Origin: Synaphobranchus kaupii
Taxonomy: Eukaryota > Chordata > Actinopteri > Anguilliformes > Synaphobranchidae
DNA: 64,000 nucleotides
Reading direction: 5' to 3'
Assembly (NCBI GenBank): GCA_029718625.1
Contig: CM056381.1
Location: forward strand, 58,708,157 to 58,772,156
Position 1 is the stretch's first letter. Every line of letters begins with the position of its first letter. A program made the position numbers and the translations under genes. Below, piece by piece: positions 25,318-36,168 of the stretch. Under the pieces are notes generated by a model. It saw only the letters and a list, made by a program, of their open reading frames with translations, was not told the origin of the DNA and made no database searches.

Positions 25318-25463
25318 GGGCCTGATTTACTAAGACCTTTAGTGTGTGCAAAAACTTTTAGCATTGGTCATGGTATTACCTTTGCACCAATCATTGTTTG
25401 TGTTATTAGTTTTGCGTGTGCTAAAAGGTTTACACACGCTAAAGGTCTTAGTAAATCAGGCCC
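25318..25463. repeat. Small MITE with terminal inverted repeats
   Basis: GGGCCTGATTTACTAAGACC at the left end is matched by its exact complement at the right end (25444-25463). The pairing continues inward through CTTTAGTGTGTG / CACACGCTAAAG with one mismatch. The unit is 146 bp and non-coding. No clear target duplication is visible. Confidence 0.8.
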
Positions 25464-26138
25464 ACAGTGTATTATAGTGTATTTGCAGTTGCTTAGTTAA
25501 TTTTAATTCCATATCTGAACATAACACAACATTTTAATACATTTTTAGCTAATTTAATTGTCACTTGTCGATAGCTCTGCATTTGTGTTTTAATTTGTGT
25601 GTTGCCTTGCTAGATGATTGCCTTTGGTATCAAAAGCCTAACCTTGGCAGATATTGGGCAACTTGGATCATTTTGCACTCGCTATCATTAAGTAAACCTC
25701 AAATCCCCAGCAGTGTGCAGTTTTAATATTTCAGGCCTGGGTGGAATTAATTATGAATGAGAACAAGCCTGGAGACTCTGAGGTTTGTACAAACATTCCA
25801 GGTCCCTGTCGACCACGCAGGTCAACTGCTAATGAGACCACGGTTAACCTGAAACATTCCCCTGAACTCACCAACAATCAGTGATACAGCTCTTACTGAA
25901 ATTATACACAGCAGGCACTGTTCTCCATTAGGAACCAGAGGTTGGTTTGTTGCCTGTTCACCTGCATGTGAAGCTATCCAGGGCAGTCACATAGGGGTGA
26001 TACTGCAGAATAATTAGCCAACAATGGAATTCCAAAATTTTTTCATTAGGAATGTAGATATGAGATTTTAGAACTGTCACTATAGAGAGGAATATATCAG
26101 AAAAAATAGTGAACACTGGCATGGATCTTTAATATATA
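25464..26138. other. Unassigned stretch, possibly conserved non-coding
   Basis: The part 25640-25990 is complex, free of repeats and contains homeodomain-type words such as TTAATTATGAATGA. Conservation cannot be judged from one sequence. Confidence 0.3.
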
Positions 26139-27050
26139 TACAGATACTTTCCAAAAAATTAGAATATCATGGAAAAGTTTTTTTTTTTCCATAATTCCAT
26201 TCAAAAAGTGAAACTTTCATAGATTATAGATTCATTACACACAAAGTGAAATATTTCTAGCTTTTATTCGTTTCATTTTTCATAATTTTGGCTTACAGCT
26301 CCAGAAAACCCCCAAAACAGTATTTCAAGAAATTAGAATAGTGTGTCGAAAATCAGCATTTACTTCAGTTATTTCAGAGAATGAGTGGAGTGGCTTGACT
26401 CGAGGAATCCGGCAGTTGTAGCCCATGTCCCAGATACGTCTGTACGTGGTGGTTTTTGAAGCACTGACTCCAGCCTCAGTCCACTCCCTCTGCATCTCCG
26501 CCAAATTTTGGAATCGTCTTTGCTTGACAATCCGCTGAAGCCTACGGTCATCTCTTTTGCTTGTGCACCTTCTCTTGTCACATTTTTCCCTTCCACTAAA
26601 CTTTCTATTGATATGCTTGGACACTGCACTCTGTGAACAGCCAGCCTCCTTAGCGATGACCTTTTGTGGCTTACCCATCTTCTGGAGGGTGTCAATGATG
26701 GTCTTCTGGCCAATTGTCAAGTCTGCAGTCTTCCCCATACTGAACCAAACTGAGATAAACTTTGCAGGTGTTTTGAGTAAATTAGATGATAGTGTGACAC
26801 TCAGTCTAAAACATTCATTCTCTGAAATAACTGAAGTAAATGCTGATTTTCGACACACTATTCTAATTTCTTGAAATACTGTTTTGGGGGTTTTCTGGAG
26901 CTGTAAGCCAAAATTATGAAAAATGAAACAAATAAAGGCTAGAAATATTTCACTTTGTGTGTAATGAATCTATAATCTATGAAAGTTTCACTTTTTGAAT
27001 GGAATTATGGAAAAAAAAAAAACTTTTTAATTTTTTGGAAAGGATCTGTA
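26139..27050 (-). mobile_element. Internally deleted Tc1/mariner element with long inverted repeats
   Basis: The element is 26141-27048, flanked by TA on both sides. The outer ends read CAGATNCTTTCCAAAAAATT. The inverted repeats are about 243 bp (26141-26383) and 233 bp (26816-27048) and nearly identical, which is unusually long for Tc1. Between them is only the N-terminal part of a transposase on the minus strand. A deletion ran from the end of the DNA-binding domain straight into the 3' inverted repeat. Confidence 0.9.
26384..26738 (-). pseudogene. Tc1-like transposase, N-terminal DNA-binding part only
   Basis: Starting at the ATG at 26738 the frame reads MGKTADLTIGQKTIIDTLQK and stays open for about 118 codons. 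It contains two helix-turn-helix-like segments (about residues 8-50, including AKEAGCSQSAVSKHI, and about residues 65-118) as in the paired-type DNA-binding domain of Tc1 transposases. The catalytic DDE region is missing. Reading continues into the inverted repeat, so the last 20 residues are not transposase. The upstream 40 codons of the longer frame are the other inverted repeat. It could at most bind its own ends; no promoter evidence exists. Confidence 0.8.
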
Positions 27051-27125
27051 TATACAGTACATATACACTAGTATATAGGATTGTAACACTCATTCGATGG
27101 CTTCGATGGTCCATGAATCACTTTA

Positions 27126-27312
27126 TTTAAAGCTGGAGTATCCAACCTTTTCAACGGTCGCATTTGTTGTCAAAACATTTCAAAGTCATAACATCACTTG
27201 GCCCTGCCCACAGAGAAAGAGACACGCCCCCACCCCATTGCTTCCACTGAACTTGTTGCGAACGTTAATCCAAAGTTTTATAGATACGATTGGAGGATTA
27301 CAGATTGTATTC
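27126..27312 (+). repeat. Repeat family R3, copy b
   Basis: The longer copy of R3 (see 21056-21175). It starts with TTAAAGCTGGAGTATCCAAC and includes GCATTTGTTGTCAAAACATT and ATACGATTGGAGGATTACAG. The insert relative to copy a contains a CCCTGCCCACAGAG block. Confidence 0.65.
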
Positions 27313-28282
27313 TACAGACTGTATGTAACGTTACAGTAAAAATGACGGCTACAAGAGTGCAGGTTAAACAACTGAATCTGTTCTGTTGTTGCAGTTTAAC
27401 AATAACGCAAAGAAACATTTACCATTTAGCCACCAAACTCACTAATAAAATGAGCGTCGCGAACGAAGTGCGCATAGCAAGTTCTGTCAGGAAACTCTTT
27501 CAAGTCAGCTAGCAACCACGCGTCTCATACCTCTAATGGAGTGCCCTTCTTTAAACCAAGAATCAGACCTCCCTTTGCTGCTCATTTGCTTCTGTGTTAA
27601 AAATCTCCCTCCACTACCCCAGCTTCCACCTGTTGTTTGGATCTGCTTCGGTACGGGGGTTTCTGGTCATCTCCTGTTTAGCGGGGAAAGGCCCGTGCTC
27701 CAGAGGAGTACCTAAAGCAGATCCACTCAGTGCCAAACCAAAATAATTATGCAGCACATTCTTCATTAAAACATGTTATTTAAATGTGTGAGTTGTCCTT
27801 ACAGAACTGATGGTTTTGCTAAGTTCTAAGTCTAGAGTTAGCTGTCGTCCTGGCTCAGACTACAAGATATATTTGTTATAGATTTGGCGATCAAAGCATC
27901 GTAAAACTAGCAGCATCTAGGAGGACAAACACTGAGTTTGTGTAGCATTATAGTCTGAACCAGACATCATCTGGCTAAATCATGGTTAAGTCGAGTAGCC
28001 AGTTCTAGCTAACACGATCTTTACAACATATACAGTTAGCAAAATATTTTCTTCTTCCAAGAACTAGCCGCCAAACAAAGTAACGTTAGCAATAATAGCA
28101 ACATAGCTACTGTTCATTAGCTATAGGTAATTACAATTGGCTGGCAAGCACAAAGCCCAGGTTAGTTAGTGTTGAAACTTTTGACCTACCTGTTCAGTAG
28201 AAACAATGGGAGCTCCATCTGTCTTTAACCCCTGCGCAGATACCAAGTGATAATGGCGCTGAGACATTCGATGCTCCTGCAG

Positions 28283-28392
28283 CCAAACTATTAGTGGAAA
28301 TCACAAACTATCTGTGTTTTAACTTTATTAGTAGACGCCAAACTATTAGTGGAAATCACAAACTATCTGTGTTTTAACTTTATTAGTAGACG
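28283..28392. repeat. Perfect 55-bp tandem duplication
   Basis: Two identical 55-bp units abut (28283-28337 and 28338-28392), each starting CCAAACTATTAGTGG and ending TTAGTAGACG. The absence of any mismatch in an otherwise decayed region means either a very recent event or an assembly artefact. Confidence 0.95.
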
Positions 28393-28678
28393 ATTCGTGG
28401 CGATTTCTGCCCAATATGGAGTTTCTAAGTGTCACTATTTCCCCGTAGCAATTCCATTTAACAAGAACCCCCCCCCAGTCTATACCTACCCATGCGTGAC
28501 ATAGTGGACAATAGCGTCTATGTTTGAGTTCATAAATATATTTATTCATCATATAAAATTTCAATACCGTCATAGCAACAAGATAAAACCAACAATAGCC
28601 TGATCGTATGCCAGAAAAGCCATGAAAAGCCCTGCTCACTCAAATGCAAAATAAACATGTGAAAGTATTCCCTCATTC

Positions 28679-28765
28679 TACCATGTATTCTACTAGCAAT
28701 ATATGCTACTAAATAAATAAATATACAATCCTACCATTGGTTTTACACATCGAGATATTCCTTTC
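28679..28765 (-). repeat. Repeat family R2, copy b
   Basis: Reverse-oriented match of 9769-9861, sharing TATACAATCCTACCATTGGT (plus-strand reading) and neighbouring words. Confidence 0.6.
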
Positions 28766-29161
28766 AAAATTCAGTGGTCATTTATTGTCTGGTACAATCG
28801 GTTTGTGAAATATACAACACTTATACACTATACCGCTATTACACTATCTGAAACGTCAACTCGTAACACCCCCCATGCCATGCAAGCCTGTCTCATTCAT
28901 TAGTTCATTCTGGTTTAATTGTCGGCTCTTTTATCCAATACAGTACATTATAACCTTGGCAACGGTATATGCCATGTCTTCCAAGCTCTATAGAAAACGC
29001 ATTAGGGAGGGGAGTATTCCCTTTCCCGATATGTAAAACCTTTTGTGTCTAAATTGCGGTTGGTCTTCCACTCGAGCACTGTCTTTCCAATATGATTGAT
29101 AGGCCTTTTGAGTGCATTTCACATACTGTGGTGCAATTGTTGATTTTATTTTTGATGTAGG

Positions 29162-29416
29162 TGTCATGGTTTTTGACCCTTTTTTCCTAGCGGTCATTTT
29201 CCTTGGTCGCCGCGCGCGCTGCTTTGTTAGTGGAGCTTTGGCTCCGTCTCGTTTCTTTTGCGGTGTTCACACGTGTGCGTGGTTCTCATCTGTGTTCACA
29301 CGTGTGCGTGGTTCTCATCTGTGTTCACACTCCGTCTCAGTGGCTTTTAATTAAGCTTAATGAATCGCCTAGCTGCATTTGGTCCCTCCTACCTCACACG
29401 TCACGCCCCTATTACA
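29162..29416 (+). repeat. 5' LTR of A2, internally deleted
   Basis: About 170 bases of the 5' part are joined directly to the last 80 or so bases (from TCCGTCTCAGTGGCTTTTAA). It also has a local duplication: TTCACACGTGTGCGTGGTTC, followed by TCATCTG, occurs at 29266 and again at 29293. The TATA box region present in the 3' LTR is missing, so this LTR probably cannot promote transcription. Confidence 0.85.
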
Positions 29417-29986
29417 GAATATCGAAGCCATTACCGGGGCCAGCGGCTTTCTTAGGGATTTTTTTTTTACTGAGCTTGGTTTTTAGTGAGTATCCCTTGG
29501 GGTTTTTTTGTTTTCCAGCTACCCTGGTAGGTAGGCGCCGAGTGGGCCAGTTGATCTTGTTTGGTTTCCCTGCGGCCCACTACTTTGTTATTTTGCCTTT
29601 TTTATTTTTGAAGTAACCCTGGGTGGGGATTTTGTCCCTGTCGGGGGTACGCATTTCAAGGCTTTTGTTCTCAGTCTTTAGGCCAAATGTCCTTGAGTTT
29701 CACGTTTAAATTCGCCTCTTGCCCAGCACGCCTCCATGAAGACAGATAGGCTTAGTAAGGTTTTGGGTAGGTAGCCAGTAACCTGGGTGCTGTCTTTTCT
29801 CCAGGGTGCTTGTAGCCAGGCATCAGTTAGTCCCACCCTCCCCTTACCCTTTATATTAAAAAAAATAATAATAAATTTTTTTTTTAAATAATTAAAAATT
29901 ATTTGTATGTATTGAATTGACTTTTTACTGCTCTCTTTAGGAACGTCCGCAGGGGTTTATTTGTGGGATCGCCTGGGTCGCCCCTT

Positions 29987-29999
29987 AGAAGGGGGGTCC
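29987..29999 (+). other. Polypurine tract
   Basis: AGAAGGGGGGTCC sits immediately before the 3' LTR, the usual place of the second-strand primer in LTR retrotransposons. It confirms the plus orientation of A2. Confidence 0.75.
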
Positions 30000-31453
30000 T
30001 GTCATGGTTTTTGACCCTTTTTTCCTTGCGGTCGTTTCTCTCGGTCGCCACGCGTGGGCGCTGCTCTGTTAGTGGAGCTTTGGCTCCGTCTCGTTTCTTT
30101 TGCGGAGTTCTCATCTGCGTTCACACGTGTGCGTGGTTGCCTGAGAGCTATATAAGCTTCCGTTTCCTTCGTTCGGGGCTTCGATATTGTTTGCGTTATT
30201 TGCACTGTGTTTCTTGGGTGTATGGTATTATTTTGCCCTCTGTTTGCCTTAGCCGGTATGGTTAATTCTAGGTATTTTAGGAGACCAGTTTTTTTCCCTT
30301 TTGTTTGATTGGAGTTTTGCGGGACTTGCCTCTGTGTGTTGAGCTTTAAGGTTAAATTCCTTTTTTCATGCTCGTTTCAGTCACCGCTTCCTGGTCCTTC
30401 CTTTTTCTCGTTACCTTTCCCCTTTTTGAGATGTAAGGCTTAATCATACTGAGATGTAGGGCTTTATCTATACTGTGAGTCAGGGCGTTTACTCGTTTTT
30501 TGAGCCATTATGCTACTCGCCTGTTCTTACGCTCCTCGTTAACGAGGCTGGGCGTTTATTCTTGCTGGCTCCTCACTTAGCTCGTAGAAGTATGGGACCG
30601 CAGATCTCTGCTCTATTTGCCTGTAAAAGGTTTCTCTCCTGGGAGATCGGGCATTCACGCTTTTACTGAGTTACTTAGCTTGTAGAAGTATAGGGTAGCA
30701 GTTCTTTGTTCCATTCGCCTTGTTTGGTTTTCTTACTGTGAAACCAGGCGTTTGTGCTTCTACTCATTTGCGTGTTACAGTGAGCCGGTTTGTATCTTCG
30801 GTACATTTGTTCCCTGTTGTGTCTCCTTCTCGTGGTCTTTGTTTCCCCCTTGTTGTGAGTCAGGGTTTTTTATTATATTGAGAGGCAGGGCGTGTATTTT
30901 CTATTAAGCTTGCGTTAGTCTTTTATCCGGTGCAGCTGTCCTGTACGTCCTTTGGTACCTGTGTCCGTACATGAAGCTTTGGCGATTTTGTTCGGAACTG
31001 TAGTTCTGTTCGTCCTTCGGTACATGTCTTCCTATAGGGAGACTGGGCGATGTTGTGGACATGTTTGTGTGTGACTGTGAGTCTGAGAGTAGCCTTGGAA
31101 TGTTAGATCTGTTCCTTTTGCCTCCTCGTTACCATTTCACATTAGTATCTTGTTTCTTCACTGTTTTGTATACGTTTTGAGTATTCGGTGTTTTTTTTAG
31201 CTTGTGTTTTCTGAGCTTGAGATGTGTTGCTCTGTTGTGACATTCGCCCGGTTATACGGGTTGTTTTTGGTTACGCCCCTTTTTTCCTAGTTCCCGTATT
31301 TCCCGCCAGTGAGTAGAAACTAGGTCATTTGCATTAACCCTTTATATTCCCTTATATACGGGGTCTCTCCGTCTCAGTGGCTTTTAATTAAGCTTAATGA
31401 ATCCCCTAGCTGCGTTTGGTCCCTCCTACCTCACACGTCACGCCCCCACTACA
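30000..31453 (+). repeat. 3' LTR of A2 with hairpin modules
   Basis: TATATAA at 30149-30155 followed by CTTCGATATTG near 30179 gives a plausible U3 promoter and start region. Downstream, modules of the form ACTGNGANNCAGGGCGTT recur (GGCGTT at 30484, 30551 and 30747, variants near 30650 and 30887). Several contain a short CTTCTAC/GTAGAAG-type or GTAGAAGTA arm next to a GCAGTTCTTTGTTC block. Expansion of these modules explains why this LTR is longer than A1 (895 bp). Confidence 0.8.
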
Positions 31454-31894
31454 GAAGGCTACTGATTTTCATTGAAGATAGAACATTTGACATTATTTTG
31501 CAGATGGTGGAATACTATTATATTTTCATGTTACCATATATAATATAGCCTATGGCATATATACTTGTCACTTATGGCATGGCAAATGCTCATTCCAATT
31601 TACTTTGCACTGATATGTGGTAGATTCATGTAAAGATTTTCCTTCGAGTCATTATGAATAGGAACATACATTTTTGTTTTTTAAACTACAGAAAAATGCA
31701 ATCCCGGGGCAAAAGTATACATACTGTAGAGTACAGGGAAAAGTGATGTTTTATTGAGGTACAAGAGTGAATGAATATGCTACTTTTGTATGTATGCTAC
31801 ATATTGTATGTAACACTGTGATATCAATGTTTTTATCTTAATCCATGAGAAGGAGCAAATGTATATGCTTTATAATGGACAAAACTAATTTTAT
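31454..31894. other. Unassigned stretch
   Basis: AT-rich flank of the retrotransposon. Nothing recognised. Confidence 0.4.
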
Positions 31895-33210
31895 TCATTT
31901 TATGACATGTTTTGCATAGTTTTGGACCCATAGATATCTGCCCCCCCCCCCCATACTGATGAAAATATAGTAATTACCACTTGAAAATGATGCAAAGGTT
32001 AGTTTTATGAGCCAAAGCTGTTGATTTGTATTTAAATATATCATATTTAGAGCAGTGCACTCCTTTGTTCTCTTGGCTGTGTGCTTCGGGTCGTTGTCAT
32101 GTTGGAAGGTAAACGCGGTGGATCGCGGTGTACTTAGCTGCATTCATCTTTCCCTCTATCAGGACTAGTCGCCCCGTTCCCGCTGCTGAAAAACATCCCC
32201 ACATCATGATGTTGCCACCGCCATGCTTCACTGTAGGGATGGTATTAGCCAGGTGATGAGCGGTGCCTGGTTTTCTCCAGACGTGACGCTTGGTATTCAG
32301 GCCAAAAAGTTCAATTTTGGTTTCATCAGACCAGAGAATCTTGATTCTCATGGTTTGAGAGTCCTCTAGGTGCCTTTTGGCACACTCCAAGCGGGCTGTG
32401 ATGTGCCTTTTACTAAGGAGGGGCTTCCGTCTGGCCACTCTACCATAAATGCCTGATTGGTTGAGTGCTGCCTGGATGGTTGATCTTCTGAAAGGTTCTC
32501 CCATCTCCACAAGGATACGCTGGAGCTCTGTCAGAGTGACCCTCGGGTTCCTGCTCACCTCACTGGCCAAGGCCCGTCTTCCCCGATTGCTCAGTTTGGC
32601 CGGGCGGCCAGGTCTAGGAAGATTCTTGGTGGTTCCAAACTTCTTCCATTTACGAATGATGGTGGCCACTGTGCTCTTTGGGACCTGTAAAGCTGCAGAG
32701 ATTTTTCCGTACCCTTCTCCAGATCTATGCCTTGACACAATCCTGTTTCTGAGGTCTGCAGATAATTCCTTTGACCCCATGGCTTGGAGTTTGCTCTGAC
32801 ATGCACTGTCAACTGTGGGACCTTATATAGGCAGGTGTTGGCAATCCCCAATCATGTCCAATCAATTGAATTTATCACAGGTGGACTCCAATTAAGTTGT
32901 AGAAACATCTCAAGCAGTATCAGTGGAAACAAAATGCACCTCAGCTCACTTTTGGGTGTCATATCAAAAGGTGTGCACACTTGCGTACATATCATATTTT
33001 ACATTTTGATTTTTAATAGATTAGCACAAATGTCTAAAAACCTGTCACTTTGTTGATTAAAAAAAACCACCTTTCACTTTGTCATTATGGGCTATTTTGT
33101 GTAGAATTTTGAGACAAAAAAATGAACTCAATCTATTGTAGAATATGTCTGTAACGTAATAAAACGTGGAGAAGGTGAAAGGGGTGTGCAGACTTTCCGG
33201 CTTAACTGTA
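31895..33210 (-). mobile_element. Tc1-like transposon, 3' part damaged
   Basis: The right end reads (plus strand) GACTTTCCGGCTTAACTG followed by TA at 33209-33210, the 5' inverted repeat of a minus-oriented element. The transposase frame starts at 32780. The left (3') side carries a C run at 31941-31952 and lacks both the last third of the transposase and a recognisable matching inverted repeat, so the element has a deleted or rearranged 3' end. Confidence 0.85.
32062..32780 (-). pseudogene. Tc1-like transposase, deleted and frameshifted
   Basis: From the ATG at 32780 a 227-codon frame begins MGSKELSADLRNRIVSRHRS. Features in order: two HTH-like segments (about residues 8-50 and 64-118), the linker PRPGRPAKLS (about 55-64), the first catalytic Asp in WSDETKIELFG (D152), and HGGGNIMMWGCF (186-197). 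Around residue 220 about 25 codons are deleted and the frame shifts; the block with the second catalytic Asp (HDNDPKH) continues in another frame at about 32101-32080. The third catalytic residue and the C-terminus are absent. Intact Tc1 transposases are about 340 residues long. It is not functional. Confidence 0.92.
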
Positions 33211-34559
33211 TGTAGCTCTCAGTATTTTGTTGCAGACTAAAGAAAAACAATTTTTTTTTTTTACACATGTCATGTTTAGTGTTAAATTAATGACCACATA
33301 AACAATTGCACAGACAAGAAAAAAAAACTATATAGACTTGAAAAGAGAACAATCCAGCCACAGAAACAACCTTTTTGTGTGCTGTGTGCAATCCCTGCTG
33401 TTCTTCTTGTTTTTGATCTTGTTGTGCATCATTAACTTGTAATCGCCTTGGTACCTACAAGAAACACTTTCAAAGAATGGAATAACTAGCTAACTTTCCA
33501 CAAATCAATGCTGCCAGCAGACAGCATTGATATAAACATAGCAAAATCATTATGTGTCTCTCTTTCTCTCTGATTCATCCATTTTTTTTATGAGGTTTAC
33601 AATTGAACATCTCTAATTTAACAGTAAGACAGTCAAGTATGTTCAGCACAAATTAATGAATACATTGTACATGCCCTTGTGAGTCCCAGAGCCTTTGGTT
33701 TCCTTTGCAAACATCATCTTTAATCTTCAATAATCTTGTGTTCCGTCTGAAAATGGACATTCATTATAATGGAACTATATTTTCTGGTGAAAGAAAATTC
33801 CAGACATGAAAAGAGAGAGAGTATGAGACAGTACATCAAACTCAGGAACACTGCTCCCTTGAGAGTTGAATATGTCTTCAAAATGTTATATGTTCAACAA
33901 GAGACCAAGTTGGGAGTGTTGCTTTCTAAGATGGGGGCAAACAGGAGATTTATGACTGTACCCAAATAAAAATTATTTCCTGCATTAGGCAGGAAAATCT
34001 GAATGAATCAGAATCTTTGTACCATGGCAATCCATGAGTAACATCAATTTTTGAGCTTGTTTCTGGATGATGCATGTCTGTTTCATAATTTGCTGCTGTG
34101 CAGGTGATGTTGGAATCCTCACAGATGAGGGACATGTATGTAATTCACGTTTTTTGCTTTTTGTGCTTGCAGAAGTCATTGCATGACTACAGATGATCCC
34201 ATAATCAATTACCTTTGGAAACCTAGGTACCTAAGTTGTGCTACACAGACTGGTGAGCGGTGTGGCATCAGTGCTTAATACATGAAAGAAAATGAAGATG
34301 ACTGTAGTTGCAAATCGCTTTTCTTTGTTAAAGATCTCCTCCACATGTATTTTAAACCCTTACAAATATTCCACATTTAATAATAATTTGTGTGATATGG
34401 TTTTACCACCTAAAAATGTACTACTGAATAAACTACTGAAAATGGCTTAGTAGCATCTCTATACCTCTACTCTCACTGAGAATGCCAGAATCTTTGAATA
34501 TGAAAATTGTCAACGCCCCCATGCCCTCACGACCCCCACCCCCACCTCCACGTAAGCCA
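33211..34559. other. Non-coding stretch
   Basis: AT-rich sequence. Nothing recognised apart from a C-rich patch at 34514-34553. Confidence 0.4.
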
Positions 34560-34925
34560 GCTAAATAACACTGCGTTTCGTACCATGATGGCAGCATTTG
34601 GGAAATACAGTCCTACATGTTTTCAGCGTCCGAAGAAGAGCCTACAAAATCATTGATGTATCTAAAAGTCACTAACTAGTCAGCTTTCTGTGCACTGTTT
34701 CAGTTTACCACATCGCTGTCCTGTAATTTTCATACTTTGTATAGTGGACCATGATAGGTTTGACATATTTGTGACGCCACAAATTTTGCTTTTACGTGCG
34801 CATTACCGGCTAAATAACACTGCGCTTCATACCATGATGGCGCCAAGAGGCAACATTGTGGAAATACAGCCCTACATGTTTTCAGCATCCAAAAAAGAGT
34901 CTACTGTTTACAAAAATCGTTGATG
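34560..34925 (+). pseudogene. Two degenerate copies of an exon-like IQPYMF motif
   Basis: Two segments about 250 bases apart start GCTAAATAACACTGCG (34560 and 34809) and share ACCATGATGGC. The second reads MMAPRGNIVEIQPYMFSASK and stops at 34923; the first encodes EIQSYMFSASEEEPT in one frame and is interrupted. The acidic context and IQPY-aromatic motif resemble the first exon-like frame at 57829-58043. I associate this motif with the N-terminus of multicopy teleost proteins related to the P2X7 C-terminal (ballast) domain, but the Cys-rich part of such proteins is not visible here. They look like decayed copies carried by a repeat. Confidence 0.35.
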
Positions 34926-35584
34926 TATCTGAATGGTAACTTTAGTTCTCAATTTGTGTTTACTGATATCGTTCGCTATCAGATTGCAACAGACAACTAC
35001 TGTAGCTAGCTAGGTAGTAAGGTAGCATTGATCATAGGTAGATGGATTTCAGTATCTGAGCTGCAAGTGACTTATACAGTATAACAATAATGATTTTGCT
35101 AAGCTATTGATAGTATGTCTAATGTCCGTCAGCTGCCACAATAAAGCTCTACTGACATTATCTGTGCCTTGCTCAGCTTACCGATAGCTGTGGTCCCAGG
35201 ATATATGGTTGGCACGGCATCCGGATTAAAAATCTACTTTTTAGTGAAACCCATCGACCTTTGCGTGAGCTAATGGAAGCAGTCATCTGTAGAATGTGCA
35301 CTACCAACACAGATTCCCTCTATGCTATCAGGCACATCCACGCTATTTTTATAAATAAAATCCAACCAAAGATTTTAGAATGGCTTCTTGGATAGAGTGG
35401 AATGAACTTATAAAACTGCACAGTCTGCCATGTTTAACACACCAACTATCACAACAATGTCACTAACTAGTCAGCGTTCTGTGCTCTGTTTCAGTTTACC
35501 ACATCACTCTCCTGTAATGTGCATACTTTGTATAGTGGACCATGATTGGTTTGACATATTTGTGACATCACAAATTTTGCCCCT
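34670..35584 (+). repeat. Direct duplication of a 124-bp segment
   Basis: CACTAACTAGTCAG begins both 34670-34793 and 35461-35584. The segments continue colinearly with few differences through GTTTCAGTTTACCACATC, ACTTTGTATAGTGGACCATG and TTTGACATATTTGTGAC to ATTTTGC. The 791-bp offset includes the second IQPYMF copy, so an early tandem duplication of a larger unit followed by loss seems likely. Confidence 0.8.
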
Positions 35585-36086
35585 ATGTGTGCGTCTACAG
35601 TGGAAGAATGTGAAAACAGCGGTCCAGTGACAAGTTCTGCACAAAAATCTATCTGTATAGTTATGCCTCCAAGGGAGTTCACCATTTTAAAAAAACACGT
35701 TTGTGAGTGGAGGGGGTCTTTAATATATTGTAGAGTCCATTGGTTCCTGTAGCCCAGAAGCATTTTGTCTCTATTATTCAGACAAAAAAAACTGTATGTC
35801 TGTTAATCACAGCATTATTTACTCAGCAATGTCAATAATTAGCTCTGGTAGAGTACATTGCACTCTTTGTTTTGATCCCATTCTATAAACTTGATTGAAT
35901 TAGCACCAAAATATTTTAACGTCTACAATCTACAAAATAATTGTGTCAAGTACATTATTTGCACCCAGAAGCATTGGATTCAATTATATAAACAATATGT
36001 ATTGATAAGTCATTAAGTATAAAATAAATGTTATATCACCCATCTATCAAATGCATACAGAAGCTTTCTTGCACACACAATAATAT

Positions 36087-36092
<6 letters not shown>
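34926..36092. other. Non-coding stretch between duplicated segments and the CA repeat
   Basis: Apart from the duplicate at 35461-35584 nothing is recognised. The right edge near 35700-35740 (GGGGGTCTTTAATATATTG) resembles a TTAA-type transposon end, without a partner. Confidence 0.35.

Positions 36093-36165
<73 letters not shown>
36093..36165. repeat. (CA)n microsatellite
   Basis: About 36 uninterrupted CA units. A Cys/Val frame on the minus strand is an artefact of it. Confidence 0.97.

Positions 36166-36168
<3 letters not shown>

Larger units (their letters stand above)
27313..29156. other. Non-coding stretch with a tandem duplication and repeat R2b
   Basis: No gene recognised. It contains the 55-bp perfect tandem duplication at 28283-28392 and the reverse copy of R2 at 28679-28765. 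Confidence 0.4.
29157..31458 (+). mobile_element. Non-autonomous LTR retrotransposon, family A (copy A2)
   Basis: The 5' LTR is 29162-29416 (255 bp), the internal region 29417-29999 (583 bp) and the 3' LTR 30000-31453 (1454 bp). Flanking pentamers GTAGG (29157-29161) and GAAGG (31454-31458) agree at four of five positions. Both LTRs start TGTCATGGTTTTTGACCC and end CCTCACACGTCACGCCCC followed by NNNACA. A polypurine tract, AGAAGGGGGGTCC (29987-29999), abuts the 3' LTR as required for plus-strand priming. The interior has no gag or pol frame, so mobility would need enzymes from elsewhere. The 5' LTR lacks the middle of the 3' LTR. Part of the interior (29480-29680) resembles 49560-49760. Confidence 0.88.

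Noticed and set aside
29203..29616. 137-codon plus-strand frame
   Set aside because: It lies across the short 5' LTR and the start of the A2 interior, with no gag-like motif.
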